A stretch of DNA of 64,000 bases from Nitrospira sp. CR1.3 (GTDB lineage Bacteria; Nitrospirota; Nitrospiria; Nitrospirales; Nitrospiraceae): NCBI GenBank assembly GCA_014055525.1, contig WIAH01000001.1, positions 124,001 to 188,000 of the forward strand, in the 5' to 3' direction. A model generated the notes under the pieces. The model was not told the DNA's origin and made no database searches. It saw nothing but the letters and a program-made list of their open reading frames with translations. A program made the translations under genes and the position numbers. Shown in pieces: positions 25,213-34,809 of the stretch. Positions within the stretch are counted from its first letter, which is position 1; the number at the start of each line of letters is the position of its first letter.

Positions 25213-26004
25213 ATGCCGAATCTCGTCGTGATTCTGGGCTCTGGCTACACCGGACGGTACCTCGCTGGAGCGTTGACGGAGGAATCCCGCCGCTTTGCCG
25301 CCACCAGCAGGGAGCCGGACAGGAATCTCGCGCACTTTCCGAGCGACCAACGTATCCGATTTGATCTGACACATCCGGAAACCTGGCCGAATGTTCCGCA
25401 AGAGGTCGATCTCCTCTGGTGTTTTCCAGCTGCGCCGATCGAGCTCGTCCGGCGGTTTGCCGCGACTGCAAACCTGTCGTCATGCCGAGTCGTCGTTCTC
25501 GGCAGCACCTCGGCCTACAACGTGATCGAGTCACAACAGTACCCGCCTCCTTGGATTGACGAGACCGCGCCGATCGATCAGGTCAAGCCTCGCGTCCAAG
25601 GCGAGGAGTTTCTACGAATGACCTGTGGCGCGATCGTGCTGCGTGTGGCTGGCATCTATGGGCCAGGCCGCAATCCGCTCGATTGGATCAGGAGCGGCCG
25701 AGTCGGTCCGTCACGAAAGTACGTGAACCTGATCCATGTCGAAGATCTAGCTGCGATCTGTCTGGCGGCGCTGGAGCAAGGACGATCCGGCGAAGTCTAC
25801 AACGTGAGCGACGGCACGCCTCGGACATGGGAGGAGGTCTGCCGAAAAGCTCATGAGCTATGGCACGTCATTTCATTACCCAGAACATCAGCTGATGATT
25901 CAGGAAAGCGGGTCGATACGGGCAAACTCACCAAAGAACTTGGCGTTCGCATCCAACATCCAGATTTGTATCGCGCGCTTGAGCAGGTGAAAGACCAGCT
26001 CTGA
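25213..26004 (+). CDS. NAD(P)-dependent epimerase/dehydratase-family protein
   Basis: A 263-residue SDR-fold protein of the YeeZ type. The N-terminal Rossmann motif is VVILGSGYTGRYLA (GxGxxGxxxA-like). The centre has VVVLGSTSAYNV with a Ser-Tyr pair near the active site, then AIVLRVAGIYGPGRNPLDWI and VNLIHVEDLAAICLAAL, YNVSDGTP. These are the standard sugar-epimerase blocks. The substrate is unknown. It is transcribed divergently from the lipoprotein gene. Confidence 0.8.
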   Translation: MPNLVVILGSGYTGRYLAGALTEESRRFAATSREPDRNLAHFPSDQRIRFDLTHPETWPNVPQEVDLLWCFPAAPIELVRRFAATANLSSCRVVVLGSTSAYNVIESQQYPPPWIDETAPIDQVKPRVQGEEFLRMTCGAIVLRVAGIYGPGRNPLDWIRSGRVGPSRKYVNLIHVEDLAAICLAALEQGRSGEVYNVSDGTPRTWEEVCRKAHELWHVISLPRTSADDSGKRVDTGKLTKELGVRIQHPDLYRALEQVKDQL

Positions 26005-26034
26005 GAGCACATCTTTGCGCCGAGGATGGGGTTG

Positions 26035-27756
26035 TTAGGATGCCCGTGAACGATTGATCTCTACTACTGTGACCGATTGGTCTTTCGCATCGACGTCCTG
26101 CTGCAGTTCCCAATGGCTGACGACGCTGACTTTTGAGCCGTCGCGTCGCTGATGAATGAGCTGTCCCTCCCAATGTCCCCTCGCTAACAGCTCGGCCTCG
26201 ATTATTTCCAGCGGAACGGGGAACACGGTCTTCAGCAACCGATGGGATATCTCTCCCAACGCCTTATGTTTCTCCCAGCCATACATCTTCCTTGCTCCGT
26301 CGCTCCAATAACGGATCGTGCCGTCTTTGTTCCGAACCATCATGGCATCGCTCGAGGTGTCGAGCTTCACGTCATCAGGCCTCGAAACGCGGGGGTCTTT
26401 GCCGGCAAGAAGGAGTGCGCCGCCGGGTCTGAGCGCCTCATCAAGGGCATCCGCCACCACTTGATGGCCATCGCTCGTCCAATGGGTATCGTCCGGTATG
26501 AACATCAACCGATTCATCTTTGCGGCCCGCCTTAATGCCGGCGTGAGATCGACATAGTGAATATCGGGAGAGACATCGGCGATGATCCGCCGTAGACGAT
26601 CTGGTATGTCATTCGGAACCCACCACTTGATATCCCCGGATGAGTTAGGATCAATTTTGGCGATGTCGTAGTAGACCCTAAACTTTGTCGGAGCGAAGGC
26701 GACCACGAATTCGATTCGGGCTTCATGGGCCAGCTCGTAGGCAGCCTTGATGGCCTCGCCGGTCCTCTTCAGCGCATCAAGCTCTTGCCCCGACGGGATC
26801 ACTGATGTCGTGTGATCCAGGAAATAGATCCGGAGATCCCTTCCATCATCGGCTGGCACGGTCCCATAGTTTCCCGCGATTCGTGGATTCGGCAGACATC
26901 CGTGAGAGAACTGTATAGCGGCGAGAAAGAGATTTCTGGTGAATGATCGATCCCAGGCCGTATTGATCGAGTTCCATGCGCTCACGAGAAACGAAACTCT
27001 TTCCTCATAGCGCTGCGCATCGACGAGATCGTTTCCCTCATAAAACACCCACACAATAGTCTTTGGATGAAGAGGCAACGCATAACGCTTCAAGACCGTC
27101 AATTCCTGCTGAGGCCCGTAACCGGATTGTCCGAGATTGATCACGGATTTTCCCTGCAGTTCCGCAAGACGAGTGGTCGCCAGAGCGGACCCGGGCATCA
27201 TGGGTGACTCCACATAAGAATCGCCGATGACTGCGATCTCCGCGCGGGAGAGATCACCTTCGTTCCTGAACCCGTTCCTGTCATATCTCACTTCGAAAGG
27301 CTCCGCTGTTCGAGGCGGAAGGCAGACCGCTTCTCCGATGTTCCCCCGGCTAAATACCATTTTCACGGAACGATTAGGTCGGGGCAGCGACAGCAGTTCC
27401 CGATCAGGAAGATGATCCGGTTGTTCCCAAGGAAGAAAGCTGGTGACAGCAAATACCTGTCGGTAGTCGATCAGCTTCATCCATGCCGGCAATTCCGCCA
27501 GAATGAGCGCTACCCCCAGAGAGATCGTCATTAAGACGAATTGCGCTCTGATTTCATCCCTGGGAACTGCTGAGAAGAGCGCGTATCCACCCCAGGCCAT
27601 GAGATAGGATGCGGCCAGGACACTAAAAAGATGTCGCGCGTCCGTGAGGCCGGCCGATACACCGGCCTTGAGAACAAAGAATACTCCCAGAACGAACAGA
27701 AGCGTCGTGACGAGAAGGATCTTCCGTTTGATGTGGCTGCCGGATGTCACCGTCAT
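26035..27756 (-). CDS. Membrane-anchored SGNH/GDSL hydrolase fused to a PAS domain
   Basis: A 573-residue protein. Three hydrophobic helices lie within residues 11-90. An SGNH hydrolase follows: AVIGDSYVES with catalytic Ser180, a Gly block NLGQSGYGPQQE, an Asn in FYEGNDL, and DDTHWTSDGH with the Asp/His pair at about 415. The C-terminal 110 residues form a PAS domain (MMVRNKDGTIRYWSDGARKM, YGWEKHKALG, HWEGQLIHQRRDGS). SGNH proteins near alginate or polysaccharide loci act as acetyl-transferases or esterases. A PAS domain on one is unusual and its role is unknown. Confidence 0.82.
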   Translation of the reverse strand: MTVTSGSHIKRKILLVTTLLFVLGVFFVLKAGVSAGLTDARHLFSVLAASYLMAWGGYALFSAVPRDEIRAQFVLMTISLGVALILAELPAWMKLIDYRQVFAVTSFLPWEQPDHLPDRELLSLPRPNRSVKMVFSRGNIGEAVCLPPRTAEPFEVRYDRNGFRNEGDLSRAEIAVIGDSYVESPMMPGSALATTRLAELQGKSVINLGQSGYGPQQELTVLKRYALPLHPKTIVWVFYEGNDLVDAQRYEERVSFLVSAWNSINTAWDRSFTRNLFLAAIQFSHGCLPNPRIAGNYGTVPADDGRDLRIYFLDHTTSVIPSGQELDALKRTGEAIKAAYELAHEARIEFVVAFAPTKFRVYYDIAKIDPNSSGDIKWWVPNDIPDRLRRIIADVSPDIHYVDLTPALRRAAKMNRLMFIPDDTHWTSDGHQVVADALDEALRPGGALLLAGKDPRVSRPDDVKLDTSSDAMMVRNKDGTIRYWSDGARKMYGWEKHKALGEISHRLLKTVFPVPLEIIEAELLARGHWEGQLIHQRRDGSKVSVVSHWELQQDVDAKDQSVTVVEINRSRAS

Positions 27757-27980
27757 AAGGGCATCGTCTCTCCATGAGAATCTCTTATCTTCGATCTCGC
27801 GTAGCAGATTTCATCACGCCGACAGGTCCAGTTACCGTTTCGCTCCTGGACAGCACTGCCAAAATCCACCTAGGAACAAGATATCAAGCCGATTTGCTGC
27901 CTGTCTACCCCCTGCCAGGATGAGACCGAATTCATCTCTGGTGTGCACGGATTTCTATCGTGAAGAAGCGAGCCGTTGCT

Positions 27981-29483
27981 TCAGGTCCGCAACAAGGCCA
28001 TGACTGCGAGGCAGACGAGCAGGTTGTTGATGGCGTGCGCGATCATACCGGGCAGGAGGCTTCCTGTTTTTTCATAAATCCAGGCCCAGAGCACGCCGCT
28101 CCAACAGACACTGACCAGCCCGACCAGACCATACCCATGTGCAACGCCGAATATCCCGGCGCTGATCAGCGCGGCCGGCAGGAAACGGAACTTGCGGCGC
28201 AGGATCGCGAACAGGAGTCCGCGAAAGGCGAGTTCCTCAAACAGCGGAGCGAAGACCACATACTCAATCAGGCTGATGAGGGTCTGTGCGGGCGAGCCCC
28301 AGACCAGATCTGCGTCGAACCACTCGGTCCAATGACTCGACCATTGCCAATGTGCTGATAGACGATCCATCGCCCACTCGCCCCAGAGTCCTGCCGCCAC
28401 GACCGCCACGACCGCAGCGAGAAGCCGTCCGAGGAGGTTCCAGGGTACGTCGAGACCGAAGCCTTCATCGAAACTCATGCCGGACGGGCGGAAAAGGTAA
28501 TGGTACGCCAGCGCCAGCAGCGGAAGATTCGTCATTGGAATCGCCAGGGCCCTGAGCGATGCATTTTCTGGCGGCATGTACAGGAGCCACACAGCTGTGA
28601 CAATCGCGCCGAGGGCACCCCCGCGCAGCAGGACCGCAGCCCCGACTCCTCCGGGCCATGGGGGAGGCACTCCGATATGATGGAGCCGCATCACATCCGG
28701 GATGATCTTTCCCTTCCGCCACATCCCTATCAGCACAATCGTGCCGGCGAGCATGGCCAGCAGTTCTGCGACCGTGAGCCGCCAAGACCGGTTGAAGATT
28801 CTGTCGGCGCGGGCCGCCGCCGGTTTTTGTATGGCGTCGAGGAGCGCCACATCGTTCGCCTTCCGGGCAAGCCGTTCGGCTAATCGATCATAGAACCAGC
28901 CAGCTGGGAGCAGCTCCGCCGCCTCAGCCTGCTTCAGAGCGAGCGACTCCTGACTTGCCGCGATCCCTTCCCCATAGGCCGCGCGGATCAGCCCGGCTGA
29001 TCGGGGAAACGGCTCGTCCAAGCGATCCCATTCATGCGCGGACAACAGCGCTTGCGAGACCTGTCCCGATTCGGCCTGCAAGACGGCTAATTGGAGCGGA
29101 ACGATGGGATCCTCGGATGTCTGCGCCAACTCGCGGTACCACACAATCGCCTGCATGCGTTCTGTTTCGCTGTCTCCAGAAATCCATGTGAGAGTCTGCT
29201 GCTTCCATGCCGGCGCGCGATTCAGGCCTTCCTGGGCATCCAGCATCCCGCTCACCATCCGTGTGAGCGCTCGTTCCGGCGACTCCATCCTGTCTAATTT
29301 GGGAATCGACGCGGACAGCCACACCACTGAGATCAACGAGACAGTGAGAAAAAGCGCCGCCAGGACGCTGACAACCGGAGAAAACCGATCAGAATAAATC
29401 CCCACCGGTGGAGGCGCATCGGTCGCACGCCACCATGACGTGGATTCTTGTTGCGAGGGACTAGAGTCTGGGACCTTGTCCAT
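27981..29483 (-). CDS. CPBP-family intramembrane protease with N-terminal TPR-like region
   Basis: A 500-residue membrane protein. The C-terminal half is a CPBP (CAAX protease and bacteriocin-processing) domain: FEELAFRG with Glu416, Glu417 and Arg421, GVAHGYG with His449, and IAHAINN with His483 and Asn487. Between a first helix (about 37-57) and the protease lies a soluble helical region (VPLQLAVLQAESGQVSQALL) that looks TPR-like. The substrate is unknown. The 224 bp before its stop, towards the SGNH gene, hold no gene. Confidence 0.85.
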   Translation of the reverse strand: MDKVPDSSPSQQESTSWWRATDAPPPVGIYSDRFSPVVSVLAALFLTVSLISVVWLSASIPKLDRMESPERALTRMVSGMLDAQEGLNRAPAWKQQTLTWISGDSETERMQAIVWYRELAQTSEDPIVPLQLAVLQAESGQVSQALLSAHEWDRLDEPFPRSAGLIRAAYGEGIAASQESLALKQAEAAELLPAGWFYDRLAERLARKANDVALLDAIQKPAAARADRIFNRSWRLTVAELLAMLAGTIVLIGMWRKGKIIPDVMRLHHIGVPPPWPGGVGAAVLLRGGALGAIVTAVWLLYMPPENASLRALAIPMTNLPLLALAYHYLFRPSGMSFDEGFGLDVPWNLLGRLLAAVVAVVAAGLWGEWAMDRLSAHWQWSSHWTEWFDADLVWGSPAQTLISLIEYVVFAPLFEELAFRGLLFAILRRKFRFLPAALISAGIFGVAHGYGLVGLVSVCWSGVLWAWIYEKTGSLLPGMIAHAINNLLVCLAVMALLRT

Positions 29484-29623
29484 GACGGCACCGACTATAA
29501 CATGGCTATTTTTCAGCTCGAAACCCCCTCAGAATCACTCGCTGTCACGCCGGCCCGCATGTTTCTCATGGCCTCTGGCAGCGGAAGTCCGATATACTGT
29601 CGCTTTCCGATATCCGGAGTTTC

Positions 29624-30811
29624 ATGGCAATTCATGACTTTCTGCCTCCCCGTCGTCTCCTTTTGGGACCAGGTCCCAGTCAAGTTCATCCACGAGTCTT
29701 GCGGGCGCTATCCGCCCCATTGGTCGGACATCTGGACCCCGCCTTCCTCGGCCTGATGAACGACATCCAATCGCTCTTGCGAATCCCTTTCCAAACTGTG
29801 AACCGCTTCACGATTGCGATCTCAGGCACGGGATCCGCTGGAATGGAGGCCTCGATCATCAACTTCGTCGAGCCGGGCGATGCGGTGCTCGTCGGAATCA
29901 ACGGCGTTTTCGGCAGTCGCTTGGCAGCGGTGATCGAACGATGCGGCGGGAAGGCTGTTCCGGTCGAAGCGCCCTGGGGAGAGAGCATCGATCCCAACAT
30001 GGTCGAACAGGCGCTGCGACGGTCTGGGCCGGTGAAAGCCCTAGCCCTCGTCCATGCGGAGACTTCGACCGGAGTCCTGCAACCCCTCGATGACATCGCA
30101 ACGCTGGCCCGGCAACATGACACCTTGCTGCTCGTCGATGCCGTCACGTCGTTGGGCGGGCTGCCCGTCGAAGTCGATCGTGTCGGCATCGACATCTGCT
30201 ACAGCGCCACGCAGAAATGTTTGAGCTGTCCGCCCGGCTTAGCCCCGTTCACGATGAGCGACCGGGCTCTGTCTGTCGTCATGCGCCGGCGGTTTCCTTG
30301 TCAGAGTTGGTATCTCGACATGGGACTCGTCGCCGACTATTGGACCGAGGGCTCCAGAACCTATCATCACACCGCGCCCGTCTCCATGCTGTATGCCCTG
30401 CGGGAAGCGCTGCGGCTCGTCGCTGAGGAAGGTCTTCCGGCCCGGTTTGCCCGCCATCGATTGAACAGCGACGCGTTGATTGCCGGACTCCTCGAGTTGG
30501 GGCTGACTCCGCTCGCGCGATCCGGGCAGCGGCTTCCGATGCTGAATTGCGTGACGGTGCCGGAGCGCATTCCGGAGGCCGAGGTGCGAGCGAGGCTGCT
30601 GACGCAATACGGGATCGAAATCGGAGGGGGACTCGGCCCGCTCAAGGGTAAAGTCTGGCGGATCGGTCTGATGGGAGAGTCCTCAACCGAATCGCACGTG
30701 TTGCGACTCTTGAATGCGTTGGAGGAACTGTTCGTACAGGGCGGGTGGCTGACGACGCCGGGCGTCGCGCTCGGCGCGGCAATGCGGGTCTACAGCCGCA
30801 TTGCCCACTAA
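29624..30811 (+). CDS. Class V aminotransferase (alanine-glyoxylate / serine-pyruvate type)
   Basis: A 395-residue PLP enzyme. LLLGPGPSQVHPRVL opens the family pattern, ISGTGSAGMEASI is the phosphate-binding loop, LVDAVTSLGG holds the PLP-binding Asp, and ATQKCLSCPPGLAP contains the PLP lysine (Lys198). WYLDMG and YHHTAPVSMLYALREAL match alanine-glyoxylate aminotransferases. It probably moves an amino group between glyoxylate or a similar keto acid and Ala or Ser. It is the first gene of a three-gene unit. Confidence 0.88.
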   Translation: MAIHDFLPPRRLLLGPGPSQVHPRVLRALSAPLVGHLDPAFLGLMNDIQSLLRIPFQTVNRFTIAISGTGSAGMEASIINFVEPGDAVLVGINGVFGSRLAAVIERCGGKAVPVEAPWGESIDPNMVEQALRRSGPVKALALVHAETSTGVLQPLDDIATLARQHDTLLLVDAVTSLGGLPVEVDRVGIDICYSATQKCLSCPPGLAPFTMSDRALSVVMRRRFPCQSWYLDMGLVADYWTEGSRTYHHTAPVSMLYALREALRLVAEEGLPARFARHRLNSDALIAGLLELGLTPLARSGQRLPMLNCVTVPERIPEAEVRARLLTQYGIEIGGGLGPLKGKVWRIGLMGESSTESHVLRLLNALEELFVQGGWLTTPGVALGAAMRVYSRIAH

Positions 30812-30829
30812 CGTGGAGGAAGAAGACTC

Positions 30830-31435
30830 ATGTCCGAAAACAAACCCCTGCTCTGGGTGCTCGGTGGCGGAGCCTTCGCCTTCGTCGCCGTCACGGCGTA
30901 CTGGATCTTTGCCCTCACCCTGGCGAACCAAATGAAATCGGACCTCGTCCCTCCGGACAAGACCGCGTCCTATGTGCATGCGGTGATCGAGGCCAATCGC
31001 AAGAATTACACGGAAAACGTCGTCAATAAATTGCACCAAGCCGGCATCGCCGAGGCAATCGAGCATTGGAAGGACGAGAAGGGCGTTCCCCTGCCGGCGC
31101 AATTTCTCCTGGAGTCCGGCCGCCTAGTCGCTCAAAAGGACCTCAAGTTTTCCTTCCGGCTGGCAAGTTTGACGCCGATTTATGCCTGGAACGGGGCGAA
31201 TACCGACTTTGAGCGACGGGGGCTCGACGCCGTGACCAAAGATCCCACCAAACCGTTCCAGGGCTTCGTAAGACTGGAGGGAGGCCGATTCTATCAGTCC
31301 ATCTTTCCGGACTACGCGGTCAACCAAGCCTGCATCTCGTGCCATAACCAGCACCCCAACAGTCCGCGCCGCGACTTCAAGGTCGGCGATGTGATGGGGG
31401 GCATCATCATTACCATTCCAATAGACGTGCCATGA
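30830..31435 (+). CDS. DUF3365 (Tll0287-like) haem protein with a CxxCH motif
   Basis: A 201-residue protein with an N-terminal membrane anchor (VLGGGAFAFVAVTAYWIFAL). A PAS-like DUF3365 domain follows, and CISCH at residues 168-172 can bind c-type haem. Such domains act as haem redox or gas sensors, often in front of signalling modules; here the domain stands alone in the periplasm. It starts 18 bp after the aminotransferase and its stop overlaps the amidohydrolase start. Confidence 0.85.
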   Translation: MSENKPLLWVLGGGAFAFVAVTAYWIFALTLANQMKSDLVPPDKTASYVHAVIEANRKNYTENVVNKLHQAGIAEAIEHWKDEKGVPLPAQFLLESGRLVAQKDLKFSFRLASLTPIYAWNGANTDFERRGLDAVTKDPTKPFQGFVRLEGGRFYQSIFPDYAVNQACISCHNQHPNSPRRDFKVGDVMGGIIITIPIDVP

Positions 31436-32646
31436 TCGATTCCTTCGCCATCCGCTCAATCCGCGTCATTGATGGAATCGGGAACGTTCTGGAAAGAGCG
31501 ACGGTGATGATTCGCGGCGCACGCGTCGCCGCGGTTGGAGCGCATCGGGACGTCTCCATCCCGCGTGGTGTCAGAACGATCGACGGCCGCGGGCTGACTC
31601 TGCTCCCGGGACTGATCGATTGTCACGTCCATCTCTGTCTCGGAGGGGAACCGGACGTGGTGGCCGCCGTGGAGGAGGACAGCCCTTCCCTCACTCTGCT
31701 GAAGGCGGCGCGCCACGCCAAACAGACCATCGAGGCCGGCGTGACGACAGTCCGTGATGTCGGGTCCCGGGACCATTCGATCTTCGCCCTGCAACGGGCC
31801 ATCGACGAGGGTTTGCTGCCAGGCCCCCGGATCGTCGGCTCAGGCCTCGCCATTTGCATGATCGGCGGCCACGCCCGTTTCATCGGCAGGGAGGTGACCG
31901 GCGTCGGGGAGGTGCGTGCTCTGGCGCGCGAGCAACTGGCAGCCGGCGCCGGCCTGCTCAAAGTTATCGCGTCCGGCGGAGTTCTCACACCGGGTACCTC
32001 CCCGGATCAAGCGCAAATGACCGGTGAAGAGTTGGCCGCGGCGGTCGAGGTGGCCCGGCAGGCAGGGAAGAAGGTCGCGGCCCATGCGCATGGCGCATCG
32101 GGCATGAAGAACGCCGTCCAAGCCGGCGTGCATTCCATCGAACATGCCACACTGCTTGATGATGAAACCGGCGATCTCATGAAACGGCATGGCGTGTTTA
32201 TGGTTCCCACTCTCTCAGCGCTGGCGACCACCGCCGCCTGCCGGCGCGGGTGCGGCATTCCCGACAGCGCCCTGGACAAGGCCAAGGCCATGACGAAGCG
32301 GCACCAACAGAGTTTCAAAGCCGCCCATCGGAGCGGGTTGCTGATTGCGATGGGCACGGATGCGGGCACGCCGTTCAATTTTCATGGAGACAACGCCCAG
32401 GAACTCGGCCGCATGGTCGCGCTCGACATGAGTCCGATGAACGCGATTCTTTCGGCGACCTCAGCCGCCGCGCGCTTGATCGGCATCGAGGATAGGGTCG
32501 GGACGATTCAGAAGGGACGGCAGGCCGATCTGCTGCTCGTGGATGGCAATCCACTCAAGAAGATCGAGTTGCTCCGCGATCGTGACCGGATCATGGGAGT
32601 CATGAAGGCGGGACGATTCGTGGCGGGGCCGCTCGCGCGAGTTTGA
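31432..32646 (+). CDS. Amidohydrolase (imidazolonepropionase/prolidase-like)
   Basis: A 404-residue metal hydrolase. DCHVHLCLGG gives the HxH metal pair (His65, His67), VIASGGV holds the probable carboxylated-Lys region (LLKV), KVAAHAHG and SIEHATLLD supply further His ligands, and MGTDAGTPFNFHG the catalytic Asp. The profile matches the amidohydrolases that include Xaa-Pro dipeptidases. The substrate is unknown. Its ATG overlaps the DUF3365 stop by 4 bp. Confidence 0.85.
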   Translation: MIDSFAIRSIRVIDGIGNVLERATVMIRGARVAAVGAHRDVSIPRGVRTIDGRGLTLLPGLIDCHVHLCLGGEPDVVAAVEEDSPSLTLLKAARHAKQTIEAGVTTVRDVGSRDHSIFALQRAIDEGLLPGPRIVGSGLAICMIGGHARFIGREVTGVGEVRALAREQLAAGAGLLKVIASGGVLTPGTSPDQAQMTGEELAAAVEVARQAGKKVAAHAHGASGMKNAVQAGVHSIEHATLLDDETGDLMKRHGVFMVPTLSALATTAACRRGCGIPDSALDKAKAMTKRHQQSFKAAHRSGLLIAMGTDAGTPFNFHGDNAQELGRMVALDMSPMNAILSATSAAARLIGIEDRVGTIQKGRQADLLLVDGNPLKKIELLRDRDRIMGVMKAGRFVAGPLARV

Positions 32647-32656
32647 GGATACGGCA

Positions 32657-33295
32657 TCACCTTCTCTCGTACAGCAGCTCCAGCGCCGAGGCGAAGCCGT
32701 GGACGCGGCCCTTGCGGATCATCGCATTGAGTCGCGCGCGGAGCGACCGGACGCCTCCTTCGTCGTTTTTTCCGACCACGCCCTGCGACACCATCATCTG
32801 CGTCGCGACTTCGACCAATCGCTCCGCGCGCGCCGCCATATCGCCGTTCACGAATTCATCCATGATCTCCGCGGCACGCGCATGGATGAGGTCCTCATTG
32901 AAGGTATCGTACCCCTGGTCGGCCACCGTTCGCTCCCGGATCAGCGCCAGTTCCTCTTTGATCCGTTTTACATCCTTCATCAGCAGCGCGAAGAGTTCTT
33001 TCCTCCCTTCATCGAAGAGCTTCTTCTCCATTTCATCGAGGATGGCGGCGATATCGACGACGTCATCTCTCGTCTCGTCGCCCCACTGCAGCCGATCGTA
33101 ACTCCGGCGCTTCTCCGGGTCGCCGACGATCTCATACGCGACGTTGATCTCGCGAATCCGCGCCTCGGCGTCCTTGCTGTCAGGATTCCGGTCCGGGTGG
33201 TGCTCAAAAACGAGTTTCCGGTACGCTTTCTTAATCGTCTCGTCGGTGGCTTCGCGAGTGACACCTAAGACGCGATAGTAATCCATTCGAGCCAT
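32657..33295 (-). CDS. J-domain (DnaJ-like) protein
   Basis: A 212-residue protein with an N-terminal J-domain: [23 protein letters not shown] at residues 33-35, and [19 protein letters not shown]. There is no Gly/Phe region, zinc finger or DnaJ C-terminal domain. The remaining 140 residues are helical ([40 protein letters not shown]). It should stimulate a DnaK-type ATPase for a particular client, not act as the general DnaJ. Confidence 0.88.
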   Translation of the reverse strand: MARMDYYRVLGVTREATDETIKKAYRKLVFEHHPDRNPDSKDAEARIREINVAYEIVGDPEKRRSYDRLQWGDETRDDVVDIAAILDEMEKKLFDEGRKELFALLMKDVKRIKEELALIRERTVADQGYDTFNEDLIHARAAEIMDEFVNGDMAARAERLVEVATQMMVSQGVVGKNDEGGVRSLRARLNAMIRKGRVHGFASALELLYERR

Positions 33296-33368
33296 GGCGG
33301 AGGACTATAACATGAGCTAGAGGCTGCTTCACCTTGACACTCGGCGCCAACCCCCTTAGCCTGGCGCG

Positions 33369-33417
33369 ACGCTCGATGCGGGACGAGCGAGACTCGCGAG
33401 ACAAGCAAGACGCAACC
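33369..33417. repeat. Weak heptamer-like repeat between dnaJ-like and MFS genes
   Basis: A purine-rich stretch can be read as seven 7-bp units (ACGCTCG, ATGCGGG, ACGAGCG, AGACTCG, CGAGACA, AGCAAGA, CGCAACC). The units resemble those at 1017-1051, but the periodicity is less regular. It lies in the divergent intergenic region. Confidence 0.4.
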
Positions 33418-33487
33418 GGGTCCGTTTGTCTGGCTGGTTCTGTTAGCCTGCCCGGTTGGTCGGAACTAAACCTTCGGACTAATTAAC

Positions 33488-34762
33488 TTGTCCACTGGCA
33501 ACCGCTCTTGGCACCATGGCGTCACTCGCTATCAATGGCTTGTGCTGCTCGTTGCCTGGCTCGGCTGGGTGTTCGATGCGATGGATGCAACGATCTATGC
33601 CATCGTCCTGCATCCTGCGCTTCATGACTTGCTTCAAACTTCGTCGGGCTCGCCGGTGTCCTCAGAGCAGATCGGCTGGTACGGCGGGATCATCTTTTCG
33701 ATCTTCCTGATCGGCTGGGCGATCGGCGGTATTACATTCGGCATGCTGGCTGATCGATTCGGCCGGACGAAGGTGCTGATCGCCACGATCATGATCTACG
33801 CGCTCTTCACCGGCGCCGCAGCGCTGTCGCAAGACTGGTGGCATCTGGCCGTCTACCGGTTTCTGACGGCGCTCGGCATCGGCGGGGAATGGGCGGCCGG
33901 CGCGGCGATCGTTGCGGAAACCTGGCCGGAGGACAGGCGCGCCAAGGCGGCGGGGATTCTCCAATCGGCCTGGGCGGCGGGTTTCTTTCTCGCCGCCACG
34001 TTCAACCTGACACTCAAGGATACCTATGGGTGGCGAGGCCTGTTTCTCGTCGGCATTCTTCCGGCCTTCGTCGCATTGCTTGTCCGTTGGTGGGTGAAGG
34101 AACCGGACCGGTGGACTCACGCGCACCGGGACCATCCATCCCTTCTCTCCGAAATCTTCGAAGGCGACTTGCGGCGGGCGACCGTCGTGGGATCGGCGCT
34201 GGCCTTCGTCGCGGTATTCGGGTTGTGGGGCTCGACCAATTGGGCGCCGACGCTCGTGCGCGAGTTGCCTGATCTTCAAGACCGCGATCAGGCCGTTATC
34301 ACGAAGTACGTGAGTTATGCCATCATGGCGCTGAACGCCGGAGCCTTGTTCGGATATCTCGGCTTTGGTCCTCTCGCAGATCGATTCGGTCGCCGGCCCG
34401 TGTTCGCATTCATGTGCCTCGGTAGTTTCGTCATGTTGCCGGTCACCTATCTCGTACCGTCGAGCTACGAGGGCGTCTTGATGCTGCTCCCGATTCTCGG
34501 GTTCTTCAACAACGGCATCTTCAGCGGCTTTCCTATTTACCTTCCTGAGCTTTACCCGACCAGGCTCCGGGCCACCGGATCGGGCTTCTGTTTTAACGCC
34601 GGGCGAATCCTGGCCTCCGCATCGCCATTCTTGACCGGCTGGTTGGTGACGACGCTCGGAACCTTCGGTCGAGCTGCGAGCACCGTCGCGCTGGTCTATC
34701 TCGTCGGACTTGTCGTGCTGTTGTTTGCCCCGGAAACGAGAGGCAGGCCCCTGCCGGATTAG
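33488..34762 (+). CDS. MFS transporter, metabolite:H+ symporter type
   Basis: A 424-residue protein with twelve hydrophobic helices. MFS motifs are visible: GMLADRFGRTKVLIAT after helix 2, GGEWAAGAAIVAETWPEDRR after helix 4, and GPLADRFGRRPVFAF after helix 8. The order fits the sialate/aromatic-acid symporter group (MhpT/NanT-like). The start appears to be TTG at 33488 with no good ribosome site; the next in-frame ATG is inside helix 1. The substrate cannot be inferred. Confidence 0.85.
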   Translation: MSTGNRSWHHGVTRYQWLVLLVAWLGWVFDAMDATIYAIVLHPALHDLLQTSSGSPVSSEQIGWYGGIIFSIFLIGWAIGGITFGMLADRFGRTKVLIATIMIYALFTGAAALSQDWWHLAVYRFLTALGIGGEWAAGAAIVAETWPEDRRAKAAGILQSAWAAGFFLAATFNLTLKDTYGWRGLFLVGILPAFVALLVRWWVKEPDRWTHAHRDHPSLLSEIFEGDLRRATVVGSALAFVAVFGLWGSTNWAPTLVRELPDLQDRDQAVITKYVSYAIMALNAGALFGYLGFGPLADRFGRRPVFAFMCLGSFVMLPVTYLVPSSYEGVLMLLPILGFFNNGIFSGFPIYLPELYPTRLRATGSGFCFNAGRILASASPFLTGWLVTTLGTFGRAASTVALVYLVGLVVLLFAPETRGRPLPD

Positions 34763-34809
34763 GTGGAATCGGCCCTTGACTTTGTTTTTCTCCTGCTTAT
34801 CTGTCTGCC

